Of a DNA stretch of 64,000 nucleotides, positions 34,263 to 47,107 are shown one piece after another. Source of the stretch: Suillus spraguei (taxonomy: Eukaryota; Basidiomycota; Agaricomycetes; Boletales; Suillaceae). The translations under genes were made by a program, and so were the position numbers. The stretch spans positions 85,597-149,596 of the forward strand of contig JABCPU010000155.1 of the NCBI GenBank assembly GCA_016800925.1, given 5' to 3'. The first letter of the stretch is position 1; each line of letters begins with the position of its first letter. Under the pieces are notes generated by a model. It had not been told where the DNA came from. It saw nothing but the letters and a program-made list of their open reading frames with translations, and made no database searches.

Positions 34263-35969
34263 ATGACCGTAGTCTCAAATGATCCAGGTTGGTGGCCGAC
34301 GATCAGTTGGAACATGTCTTTCAGCTATTGGACAGGTTCGTCATGTCAGTTGATGATGTGTCGATCTAAAATCGGCTTGCGGTTTTGCAGTTGCCGCTGC
34401 CGCTGTAGTGGTATATGATTGGGGTGAGCAGAACAAGTGTTCGCAAACTGCTCATATTCTCATGGTAATTCCAGCACTGACGCTCGGACAAGAGGTAGGT
34501 CAGTGCTATCGCCGGAGTAGCTAGCTTACTAAGAATTATGTTACAGATTGAACTGATCTGGGTGAGTGAGTTCCATATCAGACGAAAAACAACATAATAT
34601 AATGAATTCGCGACAGAGGCAACGCTGGTCTCTCATGACTGTGCTGTACCTGGTAGTTCGTACCTCATGTTATACTATGGCATTATTGGCAAGTTGTGCT
34701 GACTACAAATGTGATAGATACGCTATATTGGAATACTATACAGTGTGTATGTTTTTGAGGCCAACAAAATTGATGCTTTACTAATAGTTCTCTCGTTATC
34801 AGTATCTATGTTCTCCGTATGTCTCACATGCACTGTCTTCAATTTTTCTGACCGGCGGCACGCAGCAAGTATGACATTGGTCTCGCTTACAGATGTAGTG
34901 AGTATTCTGCAACCATCTCATTCCTATCCGATGAACACGTTCATATGTAGGGGTGAGTGAGATTTTGACGATAGAACTTGCCTCGATATAATGACTCTAT
35001 AGGTGTAAGTCGAGTGTTTGGTCCTAGTGCGAGGGTGATCACTAATTGGGTGTTTCAGGCAACATCATAAACTATACTTCAAACTCGATGTATGTGGTCG
35101 CTGTTGCCATGTTGGGCGGTGAGTTGCCAAGCTGGAATACTTCAGTGACATTGACTCGACTGCTACATGATCCAAGCTATCATGATTGATCGGTTGCATG
35201 CCATGTATCAGAGATCTAGAATCATGCTTATTTCTCTGGCTATCATCTTCCTGGCTATAAATATCGCTTATGGAACAATCACAGTAATAGTAACTATGTA
35301 TAATGTAGGGGGTAAGCTTCACTTGTTCACTTGAAGAACACAGCTCATTGGACAAACACCAGAGGAACAGATACTCTCAGGTGTACATATTTGCGGTTAT
35401 CAAAATCCGGGGGACTTCGGACTTCTGAACACAATTGTGTGGGTACTCAACACTGTATGGGAGGTCCTTGCACTGTGTCTTTCAGTCTTCATTGCTGTGA
35501 AACACTTCCGTGACCTGCGACAATATGATCTATCAACAGGATCGACGATCGGGGACTGTTTCCGAGTGCTGATGAAATCTCACGTGCTTTATTTTGCAAG
35601 GTAAGCGCTTGTAATATGAATGTGGCTTTCTTTTCTGCTCAAGTTTTGCATGTGCTAGCTTTGCTGGTGTCTCTTGCACGCAATTCATCTCTTACTCTTC
35701 AGGATTTGTGGTGCGCCGACCTGTCGCTGACCTCTGCTTATAACCACTGCTGATCATTTCTGTAGAATTCAGATTCTATTGGAGATGCGATACTCGTCGG
35801 TGCTCTTGAAGTTTTATTTGGCGTGCAGATGTTTGTGCTCGGACCTCGCCTCATCCTCAGCGTTCGAGAGTATCACGCAAAACTTGTGGTCAACTCCGAC
35901 GCAGAAACTAGCATGAATTCGATTGTCTTTCAGGAGCGTGTACATGTTTCAACCAGCAGTACTGTGTAG
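34263..35969 (+). CDS. DUF6533 domain-containing seven-helix membrane protein, array copy E (apparently intact)
   Basis: Spliced reading: MTVVSNDPGWWPTISWNM, SYWT|VAAAAVVVYDW|ALTLGQE|IELIW|RQRWSLMTVLYL, exons around RYIGILY and SMFSVCLTCTV, then NSMYVVAVAMLG|AIMIDRLHAMYQRSRIM, LISLAIIFLAINIAYG, VG|EEQILSGVHICGY, TIVWVLNTVWEVLALCLSVF, STGSTIGDCFRVLMKSHVLYFA|SFAGVSCTQFISYSSGF|NSDSIGDAILVG, QMFVLGPRLILSVREYHAKL and HVSTSSTV-TAG. Introns are GT-AG, mostly 45-70 nt. Every junction checked keeps frame; the exact ends of the two middle exons (about 34735-34960) are not settled. About 330 aa with seven predicted helices. Family function unknown. Twin of copy F, which is broken. Confidence 0.75.
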
Positions 35970-37769
35970 AGAAATGCTTGCCTGGTGTTCTACAAGGGGG
36001 AGATGGGGCCATCATGGTATTGATGCAAGTTATGATTATGGTGTTTCAAAGTATATTTAAGACGGGGTTTATGCAGACAATCTCATTTCTTGGTGCATTG
36101 GCATTAAAATTCAGGGTGTAGGACCATACGATGAGAATAATAACTAAAGAATCTTGTTTTCCTGAGCTCTGTCAAACGAGTGAGAAGGAGAAATACATGT
36201 GGTTACGGTGAGGTGTTATATTAATTATGTAAGCGTACAACCAGAAACTGTGCTTGCCAGTGAACCGCCCTCCCTCCCCAAGTGGCGAGCTGAATGTATC
36301 CAGAACATCTAGCAACAAACCCAGTTATTTGTTCCAGGAATCGAAATACAAAAAAAATAGTGTAAGTGCCCAGACAGCTGATTCTACTCGTTTGCAGAGT
36401 TCCGCTGTCTGAGCAAGTGAAGAAGATGGGAACCGTGAAGCCCAGACGCGCTGAAAAGTCACCGGTATCTGGATGGATTTTCATCCATCTGGGCCACGGA
36501 GAATAAATTTTGTGGACTCATGGCTCGACTGTATGCCTCTATGTACCACGAATGGATATAGCAAGGGGCCGAGATACACGGAGTCAACAAGCTCGTTTTG
36601 GAAGTTTGATTGCAATCATTGCGTGGGTGGGTGAACACACGAGTTGCGAATATTATACGATCTTCTCTAATTCGACCACATGCATTGCACGTTCTAGATG
36701 GGAATGGGGAAAATAACAGGGCCATGAGATGGTTTACTCCTCAGACTTTGATTATGCGTGTGTGAGGTGGATTCATTAAAATGTGGTACGACTTTCGTAG
36801 CCTGCCCATGAAACTGCTGAGCATGACGAAGGTCCGACAATGGCGTTCCTTCTTCATCTGACAGATCTCACTTTTGACTTTCAACCTCCACTGGCTCAAG
36901 CCGGGACTGAAAAGCTGAAATGCAATGGCCATCAACGCGAGCCTGTACAATCAGAAATTGGGATTCTTGCGTGTTTCAGGCTTCTTATCTCCTATGTGCG
37001 ATCTCTCCTTTCACCTAGTATGGATGGTGTCTTGTATTTAACAGATATCAGTCACACAGCACGAGTCGAGATGTATCTGGCAGTGCAATACACTACCATC
37101 ACATCAAGTTCACGATGCATTAAATATGGTGTGCTTTGTGTTGGATTCCCTCTATGCTTACCATGCCTCTATTCGTTGTGTTGACATAATATACCAACGA
37201 TTCAAGCGCACAAGGCGGCAGATAAAGTGAGTTTGAGTTATATTTGCTCTGCTTGAACTCACTCTGTGTCACAGCTCCTTGTCTAACTTCTCTAGTGCTG
37301 TGCCGCAGAATCGCCCTTATTCCATAAGAGTAATTGAAATGCCTCGGGCTCGGCCAAAGAAAGTGCACATATGCTTGTTTCGATCACATGATGTTTCGAC
37401 CTGTGTTAATATTATTTCATACAGAACTCTTCGATTTCTGCAAGCTTGCAGCAAGAACACCGAACATAGGATTGGAAACTTGAAGTTGCCGACATCACCA
37501 ACGTGTGCAACTTTCCCGATGTACAAGTAGCCGCATGCTTACCACTGGTCTGTAAATCTATTTTGATTCAATCGAGAGCTTCCTCTTTTTGCTTTGCTTC
37601 GCACCGCAACACTTATTTTACTCAATCAAGGGTCTTGACACAGGATCGGATGTCCATCTCCATCATGCCGATTTTGGCGATAGAAGCGCTGAACGGTGGT
37701 ATATCTAGCACGAACGCTAAATTGCTATACCCTCAACACTCCCCACTCACTCACACCCATCCCTCAAAT
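35970..37769. other. Downstream module of E and upstream module of F
   Basis: Contains the downstream module (gaatcttgttttcctgagc; atctgggccacggag) and then, from about 36590, the second half of the ~3.5-kb tandem unit up to the copy F start. No gene supported. Confidence 0.5.
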
Positions 37770-39442
37770 ATGACCGTAGTCTCAAATGATCCCAGTTGGT
37801 GGCCGATCATCAGTTTACAAGTGTTTTTCAGCTATGGGATAGGTTCGTCATGTCAATTGATGATGTCTCGATCTAACATTGGCTTGCGGTTTCGCAGTTG
37901 CCGCTGCCGCTGTAGTGGTATACGATTGGGGTGAGCAGAACAAGTGTTCGAACACTGCTCATATTCTCATGGTAATTCCAGTACTGACGCTCAGACAAGA
38001 GGTAGGTCAGTGCTATCGCCGGAGTAGCTAGCTCGCTAAGAATTGTGTCACAGATTGAACTAATCTGGGTGAGTGAGAGTCTCATATCAGACGAAAAACA
38101 ACATAATAGAATGAATTCGTGATAGAGGCAACGCTGGTCTCTCATGACTGTGTTGTACCTGGCAGTTCGTACCTCATGTTATATATATTGGCAAGTTGTG
38201 CTGACTCCAAGATATTCCAGATACGCTATCTTGGAATACCATATAGTTGTATGTCTGAGGCCAACAAATTGATGCTTTATTAATAACTCTCTCGTTATCA
38301 GCATCTATTTCTGCGTATGTCTCACATGCACTGTCTTCGATTTTTCTGACCGGCGGCACGCAGCAATTATTCATTGTCTCGCTTACAGATGCAGTGAGTA
38401 TTCTGCAACCATCTCATTCCTATCCGATGAACACGTTCATATGTAGGGGTGAGTGAGATTTTGACCATTGAACTTGCCTCAATATAATGACTCGATAGGT
38501 GTGAGTCGAGTGTTTGGTCCTAGCGCGAGGGTGATCACTAATTGGGTGTTTCAGGCAATATCATGAACTATACTTCAACTGGATATATGTGGTCCAGTTG
38601 CTATGTTGGCGGTGAGTTGCCAAGCTAGAATACTTAGTGATATTGACTCGACTGCTACATGATGCAAGTCATCATGATTGCTCGGTTGTATGCCATGTAT
38701 CAGAGATCTAGAATCATGCTTATTTTCCTTGTTGTTATTGGCTGGCTGTTAACATCGCCTGTGGAATAATCACAGCAATAGTAATATGTATATGTAGGGG
38801 TAAGCTTCACTTGTTGACTTGAAGAACACAGCTCATTGGACAAACACCAGAGGAACAGATACTCTCGGTGCATATTTGCGTTATCAATCTGGGGGACTCC
38901 GGCTTCTGTCTTAATGCCTGGGTACTCGTCACTGTCTGGGAGGTCCTCGCACTGTGTCTTTCAGTCTTTATTGCTGTGAAACACCTCCGTGACCTGCGAC
39001 GATACGATCCATCAACAGGATCGACCATCGGGGACTGTTTCAAGTGCTGATGAAATCTCACGTGCTTTATTTTGCAAGGTAAGCTTGTAATTTGAATGTG
39101 GCTTTCTTTTCTGCTCAAGTTCCGCATGTGCTAGCTTTGCTGGTGTCTCTTGCATGCAACTATCTCTTACTCTCCAGAATTTGTGGTGGCCGACCTGTCG
39201 CTGACATCTGCTTGTAACCACTGCTGATCATTTCTGTAGAATTCAGATTCTATTGGAGATACGATACTCTTCGGTGCCTTCAAATTTTATCGGGCGTGCA
39301 GATGTTTGTGCTGGGACCACGCCTCATCCTTAGCGTTCGAGAATATCACGCAAAACTTGTGGTTAACTCCGACGCAGATACTAGCATGAATTCCATTGTC
39401 TTTCAGGAGCGTGTACATATTTCGACCAGCAGTACTGTGTAG
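37770..39442 (+). pseudogene. DUF6533 membrane protein, array copy F (decayed by small deletions)
   Basis: Starts MTVVSNDPSWWPIISLQVFF. It tracks copy E closely but has many one- and two-base losses: for example gtcatgttatatatattgg for gttatactatggcattattgg, shortened exons around 38300-38640 (gttgctatgttggcggtgag) and 38740-38890. Frame is lost several times although the splice motifs and the C-terminal exon (QMFVLGPRLILSVREYHAKL, ISTSSTV-TAG 39440-39442) persist. Decay by single-base deletions contrasts with the transition-type damage of copy C. Confidence 0.75.
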
Positions 39443-42400
39443 AGAAATGCTTGCCTGATGTTCTACAAGGAGGAGATATTTTGTCGAGGGGCCATGATAG
39501 TATTTATGCAAGTTATGATTATGGTGTTTCAAAGTATATTTAAGATGTGGTTTATGCAGACAATCTCATTTCTTGGTGCATCGGTGTTAAAATTCGGGGT
39601 GTAGGACCACACAATGAAAATAATAACTAAAGAATCTTGTTTGCCTAAGCTCTGTCAAACGAGTAAGGAGGAGAAATACATGCGGTTACAGTGAAGTATT
39701 CTAATTACGTAAGCGTACAAGCGGAAAGTGTGATTCCCAACAATTAGAACTCAGTGAACCGCCCTCCCTCCCCAAGTGGCGAGGTGAATGTATCCAGAAC
39801 ATCTAGCAACGAATCCAGTCATTGGTTCCAGAAATTGAAATACAAAAAATATAGCGTTAGTGCCCAGACAGCTGATTCTACTCGTTTGCAGAGTTCCGCT
39901 GTCTGAGCAAGTGATGAAGATAGGAACCGTGAAGCCCAGATGCGCTGAAAAGTGACCGGTACCTGGATGCATTTTCATCCATCTCGGCCACGGAGGATGA
40001 ATTGTGTGGACTCATGGCTCGACTGTATGCCTCTACCACGACTGGGTATAGCAAGGGGCCGAGATGAGGTGTGCTGAGCAAGGAGTGAAGAATCGGAGCT
40101 TAAGTTCGAAGGCCTCAACTGTACCTCTCAAACTCTATTAATGTCAAGGCATCGAGTCGTGCGATCGTAGGGTTGTGCGTATGCGACTGCAAATTGTGCG
40201 GTTGATTTGTATCATCGCAATGATGTCTTGCTGAATCTGATTATCAGGGAAAGCACTGAACGAGATACGGGACGTGCGTACACCCATCAGCACAGTCACT
40301 CCTAATGGATGATCACTTGAATAAAGTGTCGGATAGAAGGTGGAGAACGAGGGAGATTTTGTAGGAACATGAGGGGGTACCGTGATGCCTCCCACGTGGG
40401 CTGTTAGAACGACCAAGTGACCGGTGATATATCGAATGAACCAAGGCAGGACGATAGGAGAGCGGACATAATTAATATGAAGATTCCAGGTATCAATGGA
40501 AACACGAGGTGTGTATCGATGGCGGAGAGTTGTCTTTTATGGAGGGAAGGCTTAGATATGAAGCTTGGGTGTTCGAATATGGATATGTCGTGTGACGGAC
40601 AAAGTCCAACCCCACACTTGATGGAAGCACGATGGAATCGGATGATAGAACAGATGCCGAGCTAGATAAGGCTGAATAGACCTTTCGCAATGTCAAACAT
40701 GACGATATCAATCAGACGTACATTACAACACGATGACACGAACGATGGCGGAATGATAAACTGTTAAGAGGATCTGTCACATTTATCGGGAATCAGATCG
40801 CCGATTTTGTTCGGATTCCAAGTTTTATTTTCATTTGATTTATCTAGATCGATGGAATTCTCAAAGAATGCGACATGACAGAATTTGACTTTGAACTTAC
40901 ATGTTTGGTTCAAGCTGTGCCTGGGAGGCGTTAGAGGGGTCTCTGAATAGACACTTCGCTGATGTCCGTATTCCACGAGGTTTACGAATCTACTACTATG
41001 TAAATGAATATAGGATCGCGGAACCATTCCGGGTCAATTTACATAATTTACTTACAAACAAAAATCACCTTAGCTTCTTCATCCATTGACCGACGGCTCG
41101 TTAGCCATGTCGTGAGTATTGCAATATACTTCATAGCCTCAGTAGATGGTGTGCCGCTTCAGAATTGAGTAGATTGCATATATGAAAAGAAGAGTGTCCT
41201 CGACAAATTTTGGAGATACATACATTGATCGAATACCATGTAGCAGCATCCCACCAAGAAATTCCCCAGCACACCACCCAAACTGTGCATCGATGTGTGT
41301 ATTCAAGATCTGCCGAGTTCGGACAGATGATGTGAGGAAGTCAACAAAATTTTTTGCCTTCCGCACATTATCTGTCTGAACCCAAAACCTGGCAGACTAA
41401 GACGTGTCCGTTATTCATGGAAAACCAGATGATTGTTAGCGCTGAGATCACCTATAGCGGTCACAGTTTGGCTGCATCTGTCCGGGTTGCAGAGAAGTAG
41501 TAGTGAATGGTGCGTGAGACTTTGAAGAGTGGATGTAAGGTGTAAGATCCGTCATCGGATCTCCAGATCAGTTGGTCTTACGGATGTTAGTACTAGAATG
41601 AGGTAACGTGCGCATTGCAGGGATAGATCAACGACGATCGTCTACGTCGGGTAGGATATCGAGTGTGATCAGTTCACAAAAAGAAACTGAGGGTTCGAGT
41701 GTGTCATGAAAGAATATCAGTCGAGAGGAGAGAAGAGAATCGAGGCATAAAGCACACCTGCGAAAGTGTTAATAAAGCCCAATGCTGGCATGGATGCATA
41801 CCTTGAGTAGATTATGGTGTCACCTATCATGCGTGAGGTGTATACCTGCAGCGATCTTACAACCATCAGAGTAAAGCACCCGTTGATATCCCTGGAGCGA
41901 GGAGATGACTGCCTGAAAGTATATTTGACTTGAAGTCATCATCTGCTCGCCCAGGTCGTATATGAGTAGCGTGTAGTTGAGGACAGACAAAGGGTGGCGT
42001 CGTTGACGGTTTAAATAAGGGACCGAGATCGTTATCGGATCGGAAGTATCGTAAAGTAGAAGAATTAAATTGAGTTGCCGATAGCGGCGATATAAAGGAG
42101 ATGGCCGACAAATCGAAACGTACGAGTTGAATCGGATCGCCGATTTGTGGAAAAAAAAAACATGATAATTTTTTAAAGATTTAAAATAAAATAAAAGTGA
42201 AGAGAGACAAACATCTTTGCTCATCGTGGTTGTCGACGTCGAGGAACGTGTTTTTGGTGAGGCTAGATCCGAGATAGACCACGTGTTTTGTATTGATTCT
42301 CCGCTTTTGTAAGTAAAAACGCAGGGAGAACGCCCTTCACCCCAGCCTCCTCGTCTTCTCGTTCTGCGTTCTTGTCAACGACGTTTATACTAGCTACTAG

Positions 42401-42460
42401 GAGGCTGGCAACGGTTTAAAATATTAGATCGGGTATCAGATCTCACACCCGGGAGATCGC
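39443..42460. other. Right end of the array: downstream module, spacer S4, and GATA gene promoter region
   Basis: 39530-40060 is the downstream module; 40400-41400 is spacer repeat S4, matching S3 and S1; 41660-42000 matches 22270-22780. 42120-42460 is the leader of the GATA gene, with an A-rich tract (ggaaaaaaaaaacatg) at about 42150. A minus-strand frame at 41820-42224 shares GEQ..TSS.IYFQ with 22640-22695 but has no domain I recognise. Confidence 0.45.
41895..41951. repeat. Conserved hairpin-forming block, copy 2
   Basis: gagcgaggagatgact pairs with agtcatcatctgctcgc. Partner of 22640-22695; arm changes between the copies are compensatory in several positions (ataact/agttat against atgact/agtcat). 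Confidence 0.5.
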
Positions 42461-45400
42461 ATGGCCTCACCAGCTCGTCGTGCAAGACCTCAAGTCACCG
42501 CAGAAGTTCAAGTCAGACTACCACCAATAAAATCATTACAACTAGCACATACAACAACAGAACAAGACACCGTATACCCAACTCCATTAAGCGCTGCTTG
42601 GCCACCAAATCAACAATTCGCTCGTACAACTCCCCTAGTACCAACAACACTAGATCCAACCGCCTATCCAACTCCAATATCTGCTCGTCCACACAGAACT
42701 TCATATCCCCACCAATTCCAAAACTCTTCTTCATTACACTACGTACCTCCAACAACTGCAGATTCAACAACGAGCACAACAAGCTCAACAAGAAATTTCA
42801 TAGACGACAAGACACTTCCTTTCGCTCATGACAGGACAACATCCTACCCCCGTTATCAACACCCACCACGTGACCCACAACAGCCAGACGATCGAAGTGT
42901 CTACACTCCCGCAGAGGCACGCTCACCCTACCAGACAAGCCCCACACAAGACCCACGTCCTTATCCACAGGATCCCCGCTACACCCAAGACAACCCACGT
43001 CCGGTATACACTGACCCTAGATACGACCCACGTGCAACCTACCCAGATACCAGGACATATCAAGACCCAAGGTATCCAGATCCCCAGAGGGCTTATCCCC
43101 CTGATCAACGAACGTACCAGACAAGCCCTGAAATTGACAGGGCCTACCAGGATCCCCGCTATCCCACTCAGGATAGCCGTGCAGCTTATGATGCACGCTA
43201 TTCCGATGGTCGTACCTATGCTCAGGAATCAAGGACTTATGTCCCTCCGCCGCAGCCAGCTCCACCGCAGCCCCAGACGCAAGACACGCGTTATACCCCC
43301 ACTCAAGAATCCCGAAATACATACCCTCCAGCCGCTACTCCCTACCAAGATACGAGACCGTATGCACCACCTCCGCCTGTAGAGCGTACTTATTCGCAGA
43401 CCCATACGGAAGTCCGGGGGTACCCGCGGAGAGGCAGCAGCAGTTGGGTTATTCGCATGATGCGCAACAAGGAAGGGCATCATCTGTGCTGGAATCCCAG
43501 CCCCAACCTCAACCTCTACGCGAACAACGCGGATCAACTTCTAGCGATCGTAATTTAGGTGTAGTCGAGCCTCGCGCCGTAGAAGTCAGGCCTGCTTTAT
43601 TGCAAAGACAGTCGGTGGGCGATGTGAGACCTGTGGCAGTGGAGACTAGGGGTGTGGGTGTAGGGTTGGAAACGCAAGTTAGGGGAGTGGCGATAGAGAC
43701 ACAGCCGAGGACGGTGGGTGTGGAGACGCAGAGGCCCGCAGCGTTCGAGTCACAGAGGCAACCCGCATTCGAGTCGCAGGTTAGGGGAGTAGAGCCGACC
43801 CAAGGCAGGCAGTCAGTGTTTGAGCCTCAGCCGAGGCAGACGAATTTGGAGACCCAGACGAGACCTACGGCATTTGAGGCGCAAGTGAGACCCACGTTCG
43901 AGCCTCAGAGGCAGACGATGCTTGAGTCCCAAGCGAGACCGACATTCGAGTCTCAGTCAAGATCTACAGTTCTCGAGTCCCAACCAAGACCCGCGTCATT
44001 CGAGGCTCAGCCAAGACTACCTATGATGTTGGAAGGTCCAGCAAGATCTACTGGGTTCATTTCGCAGTCTCAATCTCAGTCGCAGCCCCACTCGCAGTCT
44101 CAGACATCTCAAAGGGTTCCAGCAAACGAGAGAATGAGCAAGGAAGATATCATTCAGGAGGTCAGTCTTTTTTCCCCTTACTTTCTTTGTCTTGTGTTTG
44201 ATGATGTGGGATTGAGTATGAACGCAATGCTGACATTGATTCTCTAGATCGTTCAGCATTGTACTGCATTATACAAATTTGCAGACCATTATTGTGAGTT
44301 CCCGTCTTGTCTCTCCGTTCTACCCTCCACGTCAATCCCTCCACTTTCACTAAACCCCCTTCCACAGCCACACTCCAATCCTCTAACCCACACATCCAAC
44401 CACCCGCAGAGGAACTCGCAGAGATGACAGCTCGCGCAGGAGAAGTCGTCCGTCTCCTCGAGGCACTCCGAAACGATACACCCATCTTTGCTTCCTCCCT
44501 CCTCTCCGCATCCGCATTCACTTCTACGTCCGGGCACGCACTCGTCTCGGTGCATTCCCACTCCCTAGAAGCAGCTGTCAAAGGACACATGACTTCAAGT
44601 TCCAGTCTAGGAATGGGCATAATGGACGTAGACGCGCCCGATCGGGCGCCGAAAAGGCCTTGGGAAGATGTAGAAGGTATGCTACCTCCCGGATCTGGGC
44701 CTGGTATTGCCCCGTCTTCATCGGGCGCAGGGCATGTTCATGTTCCTCTTACATCTACACCGGGGTTAGGAGTGACCCAGATCTCCGGAACGGCTGTGGG
44801 TGTAGCACAGGATCAAGACCGATCGATGGCTGAAGCAGATATGGAGCTTATAAGAACCAAAAGGGCGCTTACGACTATGGCTGCTGCTGCTGCGTTGGGT
44901 GGGAATGGGAGTGGAGGGAGTGGAGGCAAGAATAAATATCGAAAACGGAGTGTGAGTCGTTTATGTTTTGCTTGGATATTATTCGGCGTTTGACCATCAT
45001 GTTGTGGATAGCGTGCGACACCTCCTGGCAAATGCCATTCCTGCAATATTCGAGAGACACCGGAGTGGAGAAGGGGACCGGACGGTGCAAGGACATTGTG
45101 TAATGCGTGTGGGTTGCGTATGTGCTGTTTTTGTTTTGTGGGGTTAGTTGTTGATGGTTTTCTCTCTTTTTTGATGTGTCTTTTGGTCATGTACGCTACA
45201 TTCCATCCGCGTCGCAGACTACGCGAAGCTCGTGCGAAAGCGCGAGAAAGCCCTTGCAAATGGGGAATCGCCCTCAATCCAGCGCATCGATATGGAGATG
45301 TTGCGGGCGAGTGCGAGAGCTGCTGATGCCGACAAGGGGGCACGTGCTGCATTAGGGGGCGGCGGATCTTCCGGTGGAGCCATCATGAATTCAGTTAGCG

Positions 45401-46353
45401 GAAATGGACATGCAAGTGGGAGTGGTAGCGGTAGTGGTAGTGGCGGCGGAGACGACAAGATGAATCTAGGCATCCACCAAGGCTCGTTCCAGATTAACAC
45501 AGATGCTAGCGATGCGATGCAAGATCAAGATCCTAATCTGAATTCACAATCGAGCGCGGGTGGGAGCGGGAACGGGACGTATAGCTCGCGTCCTCCGCGC
45601 CCTGCGCACTCGAAGCGTCCGTCGTCGACTAGGGTGATGCAGTCCCCTGGGATTGGGGTTAGCATGGGCGGGCAACATCCATCTGCGGGTGTTTCGCATC
45701 ATTCGTCTGGGCAGACGCCATCCATGTCTCATCATACGACGCCTTCTGGATCTCATTTGTCGACGCCGTCTGCGCACCACCAGACGTCGTCCGCGCAGCA
45801 CCATCAGACGTCGTCCGCGCCGCACCATCAGACGTCATCTGCACACCATCAGACACCGACTACGCACCACCAGACGTTATCTACGCACCATCAAACGTCA
45901 TCTGCACATCACCAGACACCGTCTGCGCAGCACCATCAGACGTCATCTGCGCACCATCAAACGCCGTCTGTGCAACACCACCAAACACCGTCCATGCCGC
46001 ATCACACCACCCCTTCTATGACTCATCAAACTACTAATTCGTCATCAGGATCTACGTCACGTCACGCACCTGCTGCATCTCATACACCTGTAGCACAGCC
46101 TGCTTCTCAGCAGAATCAGGGACACCATCAGGCTGCGAACGCTTCTGGGCATCATCAGCCGACGGCTCAAGGACATCATCAATCTGGGTCGGCTCAGGGA
46201 CATCACCAGCCGACAACTCAAGGACATCATCAATCTACGTCCGCGCAAGGACACCACCAATCCCATCACGCTACGTCTCGGGGCGGACCACCACCTACGC
46301 CGCCTTGGTACATGCCCGCTACTAATCAGTCGCATTCTATGCTGAGGCAGTGA
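42461..46353 (+). CDS. GATA-type zinc-finger transcription factor
   Basis: Predicted exons: 42461-43378, 43438-44160, 44248-44293, 44368-44951, 45012-45117, 45218-46353. The DNA-binding finger is [24 protein letters not shown] (CX2CX18CX2C), followed across a phase-1 intron by [15 protein letters not shown], the GATA basic tail. The 18-residue loop is the type seen in White Collar-2-like GATA factors. The N-terminus (about 300 aa) is Tyr/Pro/Asp-rich with DPRY repeats; a middle part is Glu/Gln-rich (FESQ, LETQ); [22 protein letters not shown] is a short helical block; the C-terminus has long [12 protein letters not shown] repeats. The first intron (59 nt) is uncertain: the frame break near 43430 could instead be a one-base loss in a G run (ggggg). 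Nuclear regulator; targets unknown. No LOV/PAS domain was recognised. Confidence 0.85.
45770..46300 (+). repeat. In-frame His/Gln repeat tract in the GATA gene
   Basis: Units close to caccatcagacgtcgtctgcg, coding [14 protein letters not shown], repeat about a dozen times to 45990. They are followed by ggacatcatcaatct-type units (QGHHQS/P) to 46265. Unit length is a multiple of 3, so number changes would keep the frame. Confidence 0.85.
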
Positions 46354-47107
46354 GGTCTGAAGAGTTAATAATTTTAGGTTTAAGGGGTAGGATGATATCT
46401 CATCGGTTGCCTGAGGGGCTATACCTATTCGTGCTGGTTATGATGATATCACACTGGTTGCCCAAGGGGGCTATACCCATTCATGCTGATCTTACGAGGT
46501 TCGTACTCATCAATCCACGTACATCGCTTTTCGATTTCTTTTGCATATCTGTGTTGTTGTTTGTATTACGCATCGCACTGTTGGTACTCTGACTTCTTTC
46601 AGGACTTTGCTCCGTTAACGCTTCAAATGCGGTCTTGTAATTCATCTTCTCTGTTGCATCTTCATCACCCCTGCACCTTTGTTGTTCTATATGTATAACG
46701 CATATAATGATTTGGTTCTGTAATGAACTTGTAATTTTTTTCTTGGCTGGCCTAGAGTGTGTAATCCATGATACGATGATGATACTTATTTTTTGCTTTA
46801 TCATATGCATTTTTTTGAAATCCGAGTAGTATTTATTTTAGTAGTACTGTTATCGAAGTTGAGATCTAAGAAGTTCTCGAGTAGATCTAGATTGATCGGG
46901 GTGGAGTAGAACCCGCGGAATAGAAATCTCGATCGATTTGGGGCGTTAACATGTCATTCTCGGAAACGTGACATCTAATCGATCGTGGAGATCCTTATCG
47001 TTGTTTATCAGATCTTGTCTTTGCGATCGTGACTGCCCATCGGGCTACAAATATTATGAGCATTATATTCGCATGGACATCTTTTGATCACAATGAGCAC
47101 AAGATCA
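46354..47107. other. GATA 3' flank; duplicate of the HSP20 downstream region
   Basis: 46560-47010 resembles 48890-49250 (for example gaatagaaatctcgatcgat at 46918 and 49180; cttgtaat.catct). This suggests that HSP20 and its 3' flank were duplicated leftward to sit behind the GATA gene. No gene. Confidence 0.5.

Noticed and set aside
36840..37184. 114-codon frame MAFLLHLTDLTFDF...
   Set aside because: The sister copy at about 33325 lacks the start and differs by indels; no domain, so no support as a gene.
40417..40665. 82-codon frame shared with 31104-31310
   Set aside because: Conserved only because the spacer duplication is recent; the older spacer copies at 12530 and 20560 do not keep the frame.
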